Below are positions 1 through 11,374 of a stretch of DNA of 64,000 bases, piece after piece. Where the stretch lies: the NCBI GenBank assembly GCA_037447655.1, contig JBBHKE010001515.1, forward strand, positions 1 through 64,000. The letters run 5' to 3'. Below the pieces are notes generated by a model. It was not told the origin of the DNA. It was given only the letters and a program-made list of their open reading frames with translations, and searched no databases. The position numbers and the translations under genes were made by a program. This DNA comes from Zygnema cylindricum. Its lineage: Eukaryota > Streptophyta > Zygnematophyceae > Zygnematales > Zygnemataceae. Within the stretch, counting starts at the first letter, position 1. The number at the start of each line of letters is the position of its first letter.

Positions 1-1024
1 AAAGATGGCGAAGCAAGCTTAACATACACCGGCAATTTACGATGACAAAGAGACAAGGGCGAACTCTCTCTCGATAGTAGTGTAAACAGGTATGGTACTC
101 CTTCAACCCTCGGTGTCTGCAGTTCGAAATCGACCAGACTCTTCTCAGTTTTAAGCAGCGAAAAATCCAAAAATCACCCAAAGGGACGATAGTGCCAACT
201 ACCAGCCCGAACTATGATTCCCACAATGGACAGATCCAAAACAAATATGGCAATAGAGTCAAACAAAACAAAGATTCTTCCAAAAGAAAGTTTGTTGGAT
301 TTTCTGAGGGTTTTCACAGGAGACAGTACTGAAAAGCAACCTGTCTCCTTCGGCCCCAAGTGCCTTATACAGCAAAAGCTTGTCCAATTTCAGGTCCAAA
401 AGTCAAACCTACGCTATTAGCCAATGAGCGGCCAGCAACGGCAACCGAATTGACATAAGACAAAATAATGTGTACTACACTTGGGGCAAAAAGTTGGACC
501 TCTGACTACGGCTAGATCCGCGGCCGGAAGTTATTATTTGTTCCATATATTTTAAGACAAAGTACTAAAAGGACACGAAAGTGCCAAGCTTTGACTTAAT
601 GTAATAAATGAACCACTGGTCAGCTGAACCTGAACTGAATTGCTATAGACAGCTAACAGCATAATCTAGATTACAGTCCGGAAGTTTACGTGGCAATCCA
701 CAATGTACCCCCCAGTAGGGCTGGTGGAAGCTAGTGCTATGTAACGGAACTGTGATCTTTCCGAAGGTAGAACTTTGTCATTCGGCCTCCGTTAGGCACG
801 AAATAAAGTGCGTCTTGTTCCGTAGAGGAAATACTATAATCCTTTTGGCTGGTTGTGCTTGCTTCTCCGTAATCTGGGAACAGTATGGGTCGGAAGGGTA
901 CGGAAATCCTCGGTAATATAAAAGGGTGTCTTAAAAGCACTCGAGCTTGACAATACTCTAGCAGTTGCAGTTTCCATGAGTAAATCAAGGTTCAGCGGGA
1001 CGCTGAATCCTTAGGGGGAGGCAT
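1..1024. other. Non-coding; possible interior of a Ty3-type element
   Basis: No reading frame here resembles a known protein. Just before 1025 a purine run (about 1012-1020) precedes the motif TGTAAC, as a polypurine tract precedes a 3' LTR. The stretch could therefore be the 3' untranslated end of a retrotransposon whose body lies outside the window. Speculative. Confidence 0.3.
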
Positions 1025-1501
1025 TGTAACAGGGTTACAGAATTGGGCACTTAGTGGCTAAGGTTAGACTGCTATAGTTGCGGTCCCAGAGCAGCGCAGC
1101 TGCGATTCCAGACCAGCGCAACATAGCAACTTAGCAGCGTAGCAACCTATTAGCGCAGCAACGTAGCAGCGCAGCATAGCAACGCCGCGGAATGTAGATT
1201 GAGCTATGTAGTTCTAGAAAGAGGTTTGGATAGATCTCGGTTGACCGTGAAGGTCCACGTGTACAGCTGTACAGTACTAGGTTGAGTAGCAAGCAGTTAG
1301 TTTAAATAGTCGAGTAGACTTAGTGAATGGACACTCTTTCTGTAGACCTTGGCAGCGAGCGCAAACCTTGTAATCTCTTCCAAATAATAAAGTGCAACCT
1401 TATCTGTCAGTGTTGTGTACCCTACTGTTGTTACGGGAAGATCCTTGGTGTTTTCCGCTGTGCATTGTGACGTGTTGTGGTGTACTGGTGCCTCTTTTAC
1501 A
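1025..1501 (+). mobile_element. Possible 3' LTR (Ty3-like), about 477 bp
   Basis: The segment opens TGTAACAGGG directly after a purine tract and closes TTTTACA, giving TG...CA ends of the kind seen in Ty3-type LTRs. It contains a possible polyadenylation signal (AATAATAAAG, about 1384-1394). Within it, 1090-1184 is a degenerate short tandem repeat built from GCAGC and AGCAAC units. No partner LTR or target duplication is visible because the 5' part would be outside the window. It could also be a unique sequence that happens to look like this. Confidence 0.38.
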
Positions 1502-1689
1502 TTGTCCGACTTCGCGGCTCACTAGTGCGGCGCGTCGGCTCCTAGCTCTGTCAGATTGGCGAAGTCGCTCTGGAAGTCGGCTTGCGCGCCCTGCATCGCC
1601 ATTGGCCAGCGCGTCAACAAAAAAGTCAGATTCCCTATGACTTCACGCGATTGCAAATTTCTGCACAGCTTTGCATGCGAGGGCGGTTT

Positions 1690-1962
1690 CTATGCTGACG
1701 TCAGCCGTACGAGTGAAGTGGAAATCATCTCGCCGGCAGTCCTCTCGAAGCCGAGGTACCATCCGTACAGTGCGCGGTACGCTTGTCGGTTCTCCAACCG
1801 TACTTCTGCCTCGTAGCCGTCGGTTGTCCAGGAGAGCACGTCCCACGTCACCACCACGTGGCCGTTGGGATCCCGGGGAAGAGAGGAGCCGTCGGCCGAT
1901 GCTGACGTCAGGATGACCAAGGCAATCAACGCCGCAATGCGATTACGAGCCATGCTTTTCAA
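1690..1962 (-). CDS. COBRA-like protein, first exon (partial)
   Basis: The frame reads from an ATG at 1962 or 1953. It opens with a hydrophobic signal-peptide-like stretch (IAALIALVILTSASA), followed by DPNGHVVVTWDVLSW, TDGYEAEV and YGWYLGF. This pattern matches the start of the plant COBRA domain, where a D-P-x-G...I-x-W-D...SW-x-DGY core is followed by a G-W-x-L-G-W motif. COBRA-like proteins are GPI-anchored wall proteins involved in cellulose orientation. The frame runs to a stop after about 90 residues; a GTACGG donor near 1703 could end the exon. I found no second exon between here and the putative LTR at 1501, so this is either a first exon whose partner was displaced or a truncated gene. 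Confidence 0.55.
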   Translation of the reverse strand: MKSMARNRIAALIALVILTSASADGSSLPRDPNGHVVVTWDVLSWTTDGYEAEVRLENRQAYRALYGWYLGFERTAGEMISTSLVRLTSA

Positions 1963-2772
1963 TTCACTCTCACTTTCTCACTCCTTCTTGCAACCGACAT
2001 TTTTTTTTCCCTCTCCCTCTCTCTCTTTCTTTCCTTTGTGTAAAGACCGAGTAACTTCTCCTTTCGTCGGTCTTCGTTTCAAAGTATCTCGTCTGTTTTT
2101 GTTAATGCTGATTTCCAATCAAACGATTTCTTCAGACGTTGGTTGGTTGCTCTAACGCGTTGTATTGCGAAGTATCCTCTGATGAATGGTGAAACAAGCT
2201 CGCACCTTATAGCTGTGAAGGATCGCCAGGTTTTCTTGACTTTTGAAGATCTTATCCTGTACAATTATTCGTGTAAGGACTGTCCTAGGTAAGTCAAGTC
2301 CTCGTGAGAGTCCTCTGGGGACGCGGATTTGTTGGTACGACTGGCAAGTTAAAATTCCGTGTCGGATATCGGCTCTTCCGGTCAGTATGAGGACGTCCGC
2401 CGAAGTTGTGTGGGGTGATTCGCGACGATTATTGGCAATTTTTAGTCAGATTCGGTACCAGAAACGCCAAATGGTTGGTCGTCTGGTATTCCTGTTGAAT
2501 AATCGTAAGTGGATTCGGTCGAACAGCTTGAAGATGTTCCAATGATAGTGGTGCCCTCGATAAAAGTCAAAATTTCTCTGCCGGTGCTGTGTACGGAAGA
2601 CATTTTTTGTCTCTTATGTACGGTCACTGTCTCTTTCGTCGATCCTTCACATGCATAATTTATATGTACGTTCTCGTTCGTATATCTTAAACGTGAAAAT
2701 AGTGTTTATTTAGTATGAGCACATTAACATAGTGTTTTTTACCCAATTTGTGATTTTGGGTAAAAAGTACGC
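1963..2772. other. Non-coding flank upstream of the COBRA-like exon
   Basis: Pyrimidine-rich DNA (1970-2040) lies directly upstream of the COBRA-like start and may be its leader or promoter. The rest is AT-rich with no recognisable gene. Confidence 0.4.
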
Positions 2773-3305
2773 TACAACGCCAATCGCTATTAGCTAATAA
2801 GTTTATTTTAGCGTGTATGAAAAATTACCGTGGTTTACGCTAATTAAGAATTTGGAAATTTTGAAAAAAAACATACATTCTAATTGTTTAATTATGGTAA
2901 TTTGGATCTTTGAAAAAATAAATGTCGATTGCAAACATGCTTACACTAATATAGGTCAGAATGCAAAATCTGACAAATCTTAAACAAATTGTATGTTCAC
3001 ACGGTCGAAACGCGACTTTCGGACGAATATGTGCGAACGAGATTGTTTACGACCTGGTTTTTTTCCCTTTCAAGAATGCACAGTCTCATGCGTCCTCGGT
3101 TACTTAAACTAATTTATTGTATTTTTTAACTTAAAAAGGTACATTTATGTATGGTCTGACACTGACAAAGTACTTTTGTTTTTTACGGTACTTGGATAAT
3201 AACCCTAAATAGAGTAAAGAAAAAATAGATAAACTACACTATTTGAGGATAAAAAAAAGCAAGACGGAATTAGCGTACACTATGCTAATAGCGATTGTCG
3301 GTGTA
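2773..3305. mobile_element. MITE of family M (533 bp)
   Basis: The left end TACAACGCCAATCGCTATTA and the right end, read on the minus strand, TACACCGACAATCGCTATTA match at 18 of 20 positions over these termini. The interior is AT-rich and non-coding. The same ends recur at least eight times in the window, often abutting at TA, which suggests a TA target. Superfamily is unproven; Tc1/mariner or PIF/Harbinger are candidates. Confidence 0.75.
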
Positions 3306-3428
3306 CCTGGAGGGAGTGATTGACTTTAACAGCGATGGGGCGGCGTAGTGCACACAATGTGGTCGCAATAAAGGATTTACGTATAATATGGATGCAAGAA
3401 AACGCATTTTAAAACTATGTGTGTTAAG

Positions 3429-4137
3429 CATAGTTCAAAAGTAGGTGAAAGTAGGCCCATACAATATGCCTATTGAATGTAAAACATACAATATGACCTT
3501 ACTACCCATATTGTATGCGTCGCAAAATGAAAAAATATAGTAACAGGGTTGAGTTGCATATCGATCGATAGAAAATTAAACGTCATGTCTAAATTTTGAA
3601 AAACACTCAGACAAAAAAATAATATTATGTGAGTTTTGAGGTATTTTATATTTAAACCGTCAGATTTAGACGATCGGACGGTCGCTGATCAAAGTAGCAA
3701 TTTAAGAAGATCACATGAAAAGCCCATAACACAACTTATGATAGGACTATCTGTCATATTAGCGTCTGCAATTTTGAAGGCCACACTAAATAAAGCCTCA
3801 AATTGATCAACCAAGCAGTATGGGACGATAAAAAAAAAAAATTCTACACTACCTAAAATATTACCAAAACCTACCCGTTGGTGGCTGCAAAAACACTTTG
3901 GGGCGTTGTTTTTTTCCGGGTTTTATTTCCCGCGGAATATCATCCTACGCCGTGTTAGTTCCCTAAAAAATTTCGTTCGGCGACGTGAGTTGTACTATGA
4001 TCATACGTCAAATTCGTACGTTCGTACAAGAGTGTACAACGCACACACATACAGTATGCCTACTCTACGCGAGTTTTGTGCCAAGTTTTGTGCGCCAACC
4101 AAAAGCCTACCATAAAAACGCCTACTTTGCAACTATG
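3429..4137. mobile_element. hAT-like MITE, older copy
   Basis: Begins CATAGTTCAAAAGTAGGTG and ends CCTACTTTGCAACTATG, matching the termini of the better preserved copy at 14786-15242. Shared interior blocks include CATACAATATGCCTATTG, AAACCGTCAGATTT and GATCACATGAAAAGCCCATA. This copy is longer than the other, and I could not find a clean 8-bp target duplication, so it is older or rearranged. Confidence 0.65.
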
Positions 4138-4222
4138 TTCAGCACCAAGTTAAGTGAATATGGCATTACGGCTAGAAAAAACAAAAAGATTTCAGGTCAC
4201 GTTTCATTGGACACGTAAAGTT

Positions 4223-5010
4223 AGGGTATGTCTCCCCATGTACATGTAACTAAGCGAGCTTACTTTGTATTTTAGCGCAAATTCGTTGGACACTGTTTCA
4301 AGAATCCTTATGTGTAAGAACAAAATCGTAACTTCCGTTTGTGACGATTTTATACATCGACAATATCTATCATGACTGTCAACGTCTACAATTTGTGTTG
4401 TCATACGTTTTTTTTGGAACTGCTTGTGACATCGCAGGTTTTACCGTGACATCGCATGTTTTACTTAACATTATAGACGTACCGCCTCCAGCCTGTGCCG
4501 CTTCACGGTTGAAGAAGATGCACTTTGCATTTGCGTCTCCTGTCCGTACGACGTGAAATTGCATCAGAATTTCAATACCCCTGCAAAAAAAAAAATCGTA
4601 CCGGACGAAAACGGACAAAACAAATCGTGTACTTTTCATCGTCAGATAACACAAAAAGACAAAACATAGCGTATCGTCTGTTATTACTCGTCGCTTGAAA
4701 TTATTTAATTTTTTTTGAAAATTTTGACACATGCGAATGTGTTCATATTTGTTAGCGAAAACAATTCGATTTAAAACACATTTGCACATCGCCGATGTGT
4801 TTTAAATAAAAGTTTGAAGATGATGTTTATTAACGTGGCCGTGGGTCAAAAAACACAAAATGACAACATGTAGTACATTTTAAGTTCAAACGGTGACGCA
4901 AAATGTGGTTCTATTTTTTTGTACTGTTATAACTTAAACACTATGGCGCTAAGATTTATAGGAAATTGATAAGAAAAAACCCTTACTTTGGCACATGGGG
5001 ACATACCCCT
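4223..5010. mobile_element. TIR element family T1, copy A
   Basis: Left end AGGGTATGTCTCCCCATGTA and right end CATGGGGACATACCCCT form imperfect terminal inverted repeats. Shared internal blocks with copies at 38.5-40.2, 40.2-40.9 and 55.4-56.1 kb include GCGCAAATTCG, AAGATGATG...GTGGCCGTGGGTC and a pre-terminal CCCTTACTTTGGCACATGG. No transposase frame is visible, so it is non-autonomous. Confidence 0.7.
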
Positions 5011-5978
5011 AGTGTTGATGATATTTGTGCCACTTAAAACTGCTTTTCTCCGTACACACTTGTCAGGTTATGGAAGTAGGGATAACAAGTTTCTCACGTT
5101 CCAATTGGCGGTTTCCAAAGAAAATAGGAGAAGTGTCTACGAAAATAGTATGTTTGATGTGGCTAAAAAATATATAGCAACTAATAACGGTTAAAGGTGT
5201 AGTATACAAATAAACTCCATTTCTATACGTACTTTCAGAAAAAAAAAAATTATTATCAAATCATGAATGGTCAAACCATCTAAGCACAAAACGTGATTGG
5301 AATGCTGAATTCTTCACTACCATTAAAGTCTACCGGCGTATAACCCAAAAGTAAGAACAAAAGCTACACTAGCTAAGAAATTTTAAAAGTCAAAGTAATA
5401 AAAAATAAAAATAGCAAAAACCAAAACCAAATACCAAAACCAAAACCAAACTACAAGAGCAATAAATACCAAACTATATGCAAACTCTAAAGGGTAAATT
5501 GGGCAATCGGCCCAAAACCTACAACAATTCCACTCTGAAGGTAAGAATGACAAATATGGTCAAGTGTACCAGGTGGTGCGGAGGTAAATCTCGCGGTCCA
5601 CGAGCATCGATGACCACCATGCTTTGTCGAACAAGGGCCGATGCGTACTTCTAGAATACTTTTTTCTTTTAATTTGCGTGCTTAACTTCGGTTTACACAT
5701 TCTTCTTTGAGATCCTGTTTTGGTTGTATTTTATGTGTACTCAATGAAGAGTACTCTTTTCATACTTGAAGAAATATATGTTTATAACAACTATACTTTA
5801 ACTGTTCCACCTGTTGAAAAATGTAATTCAGAGTTTCTAAATTTTTGGTTATAGCTAAACTCTATGAGGTTTTAAGAGTAGAGTTAGATAGGAGTAAAGC
5901 CATGGTTGTCTCTTTGGTAGCCAAGAAGACAAACAGAGGCAAGAGAGAGAGGAACAAGAGATATCTCTGAAAAAAAAG
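5011..5978. other. Non-coding spacer
   Basis: No gene seen. There is an A-rich stretch with repeated AAACCAAA/ATACCAAA words at about 5400-5475. The last part directly flanks the Copia insertion and supplies its left target duplication. Confidence 0.5.
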
Positions 5979-5983
5979 GTGGA

Positions 5984-7035
5984 TGTAGAAATTAATGGTT
6001 TTAAAGTATTTTCTAGGTCTGAATAGAAATAAAGAAGCCGAGGCAGTCTACTTCTAACTTCTCTCTCCAACTCTCAAACTTGTCGCAGTCACTGAGAAAT
6101 TGGAGAGGAAGCTAGAGCCATGGCTACCTAGGCTATCCTGAGGTTTACGGGAAATTTATATTAGTTAGGGGATTATTTACTAAAAGGTATGATATATGCC
6201 GGCCACAGGATTTGATCCTGGTACCTGCCGGCCGACAGATAGTTGATAGCCGGTAGCCTTAGCCGTTAAGTATAGAAGTAGAATTACGTATTATATAGTA
6301 CGATAATTAATTAAACATTAATTCGTAGGATAAATCATTTAACCATAATTGTTAACAGGATACATAGATCTGGTATGTAAAAGTACGAATTGCGGTACGG
6401 ATAAGAAATCAATACCGCGCATTGATTTCGTAAGCGAAACTAATACCGCGCGTGTATTTATTACGGCTACGATCAAATGCGAGTTTAATCGGACGGCCGC
6501 AATTAGCGCCGAGATCGCGGAAGAAGAATTCGGCGGTTTGTGGGCATCGCCACATCGGATGACACGTGGCGATGTTACATTGGAGCGCGGCATCTCCGAG
6601 GATTAAAGGAGCGAATCCGGACATACCACGTGTGGACATTTAGGCCATGTCGTACAGTGTCCGTACATGAAGTACACCGGCAGCTGTACTTTTGCGTACG
6701 GAACTGTAATCTGATTGGTTCCGTACATCAGTAGATAGAGTCTGTGAGAGAGATAGGACTTAGAAAAAATAGAAGATAGGACCCTCTCTCCCAGAGAGCT
6801 TCTGTACTAATGGTCAACTTTGACCCTCGATAACTTACTGCTCAGGGGAGCAAATTCAGAGATTCTTTTTGCTATCAACTCAGGGGAGTCTTGCCTTCAC
6901 AGGGGTGCAGGTGGTCATAGTTTCTGTTTGCCAGGGTGGTAGTTATTATTATTGAAACACAAAGGGGTTAGGATTATCCTAGAGGCTTCTTCGAAGCTGT
7001 CCACTTTGAGGACTTATGGAGGTCTCATAGTTACA
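5984..7035 (+). repeat. 5' LTR of the Copia element
   Basis: Same length as the 3' LTR and alignable without gaps. It carries a pair of CTCTCTCC/GAGAG runs near 6780-6800 and a CCGGCC...GGCCGG inverted motif near 6199-6233. The junction with the primer-binding site is at 7035/7036. Confidence 0.93.
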
Positions 7036-7050
7036 GGTTATGGGCCCACA
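7036..7050 (+). promoter_or_regulatory. Copia primer-binding site, half-tRNA type
   Basis: Immediately after the 5' LTR is GGTTATGGGCCCA. This is not the usual plant site complementary to the 3' end of initiator tRNA-Met. It matches my memory of the Drosophila copia site, which is complementary to the anticodon region of initiator tRNA-Met and is primed by a cleaved 5' half tRNA. Confidence 0.7.
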
Positions 7051-7339
7051 CTCTAGGGTACCAATCTTTAATGGAACTGGCTTCATATACTGGGAAAGTA
7101 TGATGATAGGAGCTCTATGCGAAAAAAGATTTTGGGGGATTCTGAGTGGACGATTGGGGCGTCCATGAAGTCTTGGAATTCCTCCCGGGTTTGGAGGAAG
7201 CAAATTCACAAGGAAAGAGAATTCACCTTCAACGGAGGAAACAAAAGAAGGAGAGGTGGTGGGCAAAGGAAAGGAGAAGAAGGCGACCACACCAATAGCA
7301 ACTGGTTCGGCATTCATATCACCTATTCCGGGGAACGAG

Positions 7340-7965
7340 GAGAATGATACTGAAACGTGGGACTTCAACAATATGGCGGCAAAGCACTTCATCCTACGCC
7401 ATCTCACTCAAGGACCTGCATGTCGTTATTTGTAGGTAGAAAGGGCATCCGATCTTTGGATGGCTCTCATAGAGATGTACCGAAGAGGTACGATTCAGCA
7501 ACAACAGTTGGCTGATCAGAAAGTTAAGAGGTATGTACACAAAGGGGGAAATATGTTGGATTTTTGCATTGAGCTTGCGACACTCTTCATAGAGCTAGAG
7601 AGTGCAGGAAAAGATTTTAGTGAAAAAGAAAAGGTTAACTGTTTACTGATGAAGTTACCTGATGAGTTCGAGAACATAGTCAACCGTGTGCAGGACTTGC
7701 CGGACTCAAGGTGGATATGGAACTCAGTGGTAGGATGATTCTCGTTCGAGAGAATACGATTGAGATCCAAAGGGGAGGAAAGAGTGGCCAAGCCTTGGCA
7801 AAAGCGACCGATTGGAGGAACAAGGATTCCTAGAAACCAGTCGAAAACTATGGGGTTAGGGAGCAGAAAAAACAGGCTGACGAGTTCGAACCAAGGGCTC
7901 TTAAAGGTTTATGTCATTTTTGTAAGAAACCTGGGCACTATATGGCAGAGTGCACTAAGCTAACC
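7340..7965 (+). pseudogene. gag: Copia gag with zinc knuckle, disrupted
   Basis: The frame contains ETWDFNNMAAKHFILRHL, then a stop at about 7423, then the helical gag core (7459-7738) ending in the motif MKLPDEFENIVN. A frame change follows near 7735. Near 7911-7953 the motif CHFCKKPGHYMAEC is a CX2CX4HX4C zinc knuckle that binds RNA in the capsid. At least one stop and two frame shifts separate the parts, so no full Gag can be made. The same core, more diverged, is present in the relic at 13.4-14.0 kb. Confidence 0.85.
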
Positions 7966-9336
7966 GAGCTTCGGTTAAAGGAGGGGCAGACCGGTGGTAC
8001 CGCGAGAGAAAAGAAAAAGGCCCTTGTCACACAGGTATTTGAGGCGAAATCCGAGGACGAGGACGATGAGCTCTTTTTGGATGAGGAGTTGGAGGCAAAA
8101 AATGAGGTTGTAATTCCACGAAGGCAGAAATGTGCTTACGTTGGATTGAAAGGTGAAGCAGGCTGGATTATAGATTCAGGTGCCTCCATGCAGATGTGTA
8201 AGGATAGGCACCTGCTCACTAAGATAAGAAAGATTCCCACCATAGAGATAGAGTACGGGGATGGGAGGACAGTCACCACTACTCTTGTAGGATCGGTAGA
8301 TCTGAAAGTGTTAGTAGAAGGAAAGACATCCATATTAACATTCTCCGATGTATTGTTTATTCCGGAGCTGAACAAAAACCTTATCTCTACATCTGTATTA
8401 GATGATAAGGGTTTTTTCACTAGCACTAGGGAAGGAGTCTTTACTGCTAGTTTTGAGGAGGATGTCTATTTCATTGATGAGAAAGGTAGCCATGGGATGT
8501 TTAGGCTGATCTTAAGTAATGAAACGAAGACTCTTTATTATGCTGGTGTCCATGATATTATGATGTGGCATAAGAGGCTTGGGCATGTGAATCTAGATAA
8601 GTTAAGAGAGATGAAAAAGATGGGAGTGGTGGAAGGGATTCAGTTGAGTGAGAGTGATGATATACGTGATTGTAGTGGATGTGCTCAAGGTAAAGCACAC
8701 AGATTACCCTTTCCTAAAACAGCCACCTATAAGGGAGAAAAAATTCTAGATCTTGTACACACAGATATTTGGGGACCGGCTAGAGTGCCCTCACCCTGGG
8801 GGAAGAGATTTATGATGACTATAACTGATGATTGGTCTCGGTATCCCCGGGTGTATTTTTTGAAAAACAAGTCAGAAGCTCAAGATTGTTTTAGACAATA
8901 TAAAGCATGGAGCGAAAAACTCCATGAAACTCCAATCAAGAGAGTAAGGAGTGACAATGGTGGAGAGTATACTTCTAACCAGTTTGAGGATTTTTTGAGA
9001 GAAGATGGGGTCGAACACCAAAAGACAGTTCCACAAAATCCGGAACAGAATGGGGTAGCTGAAAGGATAAATAGAACACTAAGTGATAGTGCTAGAAGTA
9101 TGTTGTCAGATAAAAAGATAGGAAAAAGGTTTTGGGCAGAAGCAATGAACTGTGCTAATTACCTCAAAAATAGAGTTCTTACTTCAGCTATAAAAGATCA
9201 AACACCTTATGAGAGATGGACAGACCGGAAACCAGACATATCCCACTTAAAGGTTTTTGGCAGTCAAGTATTCAGTCTAGATACAGATCGGTCTAATTGG
9301 AAGCTGGATCCTAAAGGAAAACCGGGATATGATTAA
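7942..9336 (+). pseudogene. pol: Copia protease and integrase region
   Basis: An uninterrupted frame of 464 codons. Protease is marked by WIIDSGAS (aspartic DSG triad, about 8161-8184). The integrase zinc-binding segment with H...H and CSGCAQGK follows (8570-8692). The integrase core shows HTDIWGP, SDNGGEY and QNGVAERINRTL with its conserved acidic residues. The frame ends at a TAA where the family sequence should continue (KPGYD stop DVKGYRVYD), and a second in-frame stop follows at 9544. Integrase inserts the cDNA; here it is separated from the polymerase. Confidence 0.9.
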
Positions 9337-9613
9337 GATGTTAAAGGATATAGAGTTTATGATCTAAAAAGGGAAGATATAATCTTAGTAAAACATCTAG
9401 TAGTTATGGATCAAAAAAAGTCTGTGGATCCCTTGAAATATACAATGTCAGTAAAAATCAGATTTGAGTCAAAAAATTCTGATGACTTTGAGCTTCCTGA
9501 CTATCTATGTTTTAGAGACGATGACATTCTTGCAGGTACAAATTAAACCGAGAAGGACTCGGCAGTGGAAACTCCAGTGACTACTCTACCCGAAGTGGAA
9601 GACGTGGTGGAAA

Positions 9614-11361
9614 TTGATTCGGAATCAAGGGATAGGGGAGAAACCGAGTTTGTTCGAAAGAATCCACGAGAACCATCTATTACAGCCTCAGATTTTGAAG
9701 GGGGAAGGAGAAGTAGCAAAAAACTGCAAGAAAAAACAGGTTAATAACAAGGTAACTAAACTATCTCATCAAGATGAACCTCAAACTTATGGAGAGGCGA
9801 TGACTTGTCCAGAAAGAAATCGGTGGAAGACAGCCATCAATGAGGAGATGGCCTCAATTATGGCAGCCGATACTTGGGAGCTGGTGGATGGTCCACCTAA
9901 CCGAAAACCAATCGGTTGTAAGTGGGTTTTCAAATTAAAACTGAACCCAGATAACACAATCGAGCGCTACAAGGCCTGACTAGTGGCAAAGGGATTTACG
10001 CAAAAGGAGAGAATTGACTACGAGGAAACCTTTGCCCCGGTGGTCAGATTTCCCTCCGTCGCATACTTCTCAGCCTTGCAGCAGCGGAAGACATGGAAGT
10101 GCACCAGATGGAAATCAAAACAACCTTTTTGCATGGAGAATTGGAAGAGGAGATCTTCATGCGACAACCCGAAGGGTTTGTGGAGGAAGGAGAGGAGAGT
10201 AAGGTATGCCGACTGATTAAATCTCTTTATGGTTTGAAATAGGCGCCTCGACAGTAGAATAAGAAGCTTGATGAGTTTCTTACCGGTCTGGGATATATCC
10301 GGATCAGCTCATATCACTCAATCTATGTTTTCGAAGATGAGGAAGGTTTTATATTTATTGCAATTTATATTGATGATTTGCTTGTTTTAAGTAAATCAAT
10401 GGAAAAAATTAATAAACTGAAAACCGATCTTAAGGGGAGATTTGAAATGAAGGATATGGGGGAAGCAAAATATATTTTGGGGATTCAAGTAGAGAGAGAC
10501 CGAAAAAGAAAAATTATAAGATTGACTCAAAAGGAAGCAATAGGGAACATGCTGGAAAAATTTCAAATGGATAAAGCTAATAGTTGTACAACTCCAATGG
10601 AGTTGAAGAAGGGAAGTGAGGGGAGTGAGGAAGAAGGAGTCATAGTCTTAGACGAGGAATTATCTCCTGAAGAACAGAAGTTCATGCAGACTATTCCTTA
10701 CAGACAAGTAGTGGGAAGTCTAATCTATTTTATGAATTGTACCCAGCCGGATTTAGCTGCAGCAGTAGGAGTGCTGAGTAGAAGTCTAAATGCTCCCACT
10801 AAAAGCGATTGGGAGGCAGCTAAGAGAGTCCTTAGATACTTGATAGGAACTAGGGATCTATGGTTGCATTTGGGTGGGGAGAATACTGACATCACTACTT
10901 GGAGTGATTCCAGTTATGGTGATGCTCCGATGAGGAGATGCACTTCTGGATATGTATTATATGTGGGTGATGGGGCTTGCTGTTGGAGTAGCAAACAGCA
11001 AAAGGTTATTGCTTAGTCCACCATGGAGGCTGAGTATATGGCCTCTTGCTCTGATGTAAAAGAATTGATGTGGGTCAAGTCTTTGCTTGGTGAGCTTGGT
11101 CATCTTAAGAGTGGTGTTCAGAAAATATTTTGTGATAATCAGGCTGCAATTGCTATTTCTGTCAATCCTAAACATCATTTTAAAGCCAAACATATGGACA
11201 TTAGACTCAGCTTTGTTAGAGAGAAAGTAGAAAATAAAATAATCAGTTTAGAGTACCGACCAGATAGTGAGATGGTAGTAGATATGATGACCAAACCTGT
11301 GCCTTCCCCTAAGCTAATTTTCTGCAGGGACAAGTGTGGTCTGAAATTAAAGATTGACTAG
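9614..11361 (+). pseudogene. pol: Copia reverse transcriptase and RNase H, disrupted
   Basis: Pieces of the Copia polymerase appear in order: WELVDGPPNRKPIGCKWVFK, an in-frame TGA at 9977, VAKGFTQKERIDYEETFAPV, a frame shift near 10075, then KSLYGLK followed by two TAG codons near 10243 and 10255 where family members have Q and W. The catalytic YIDDLL box is at about 10366-10383. RNase H follows, with TMEAEYMA after another TAG (11014) and YRPDSEMVVDMMTKP near the end. Several stops are single C-to-T or G-to-A changes. Confidence 0.9.
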
Positions 11362-11374
11362 AAAATAAGGGGAG

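Noticed and set aside
6339-6734. Frames of 60-85 codons in the Copia LTRs, repeated at 11.7-12.1 kb
   Set aside because: They lie in non-coding LTR sequence, are duplicated only because the LTR is duplicated, and show no protein similarity.
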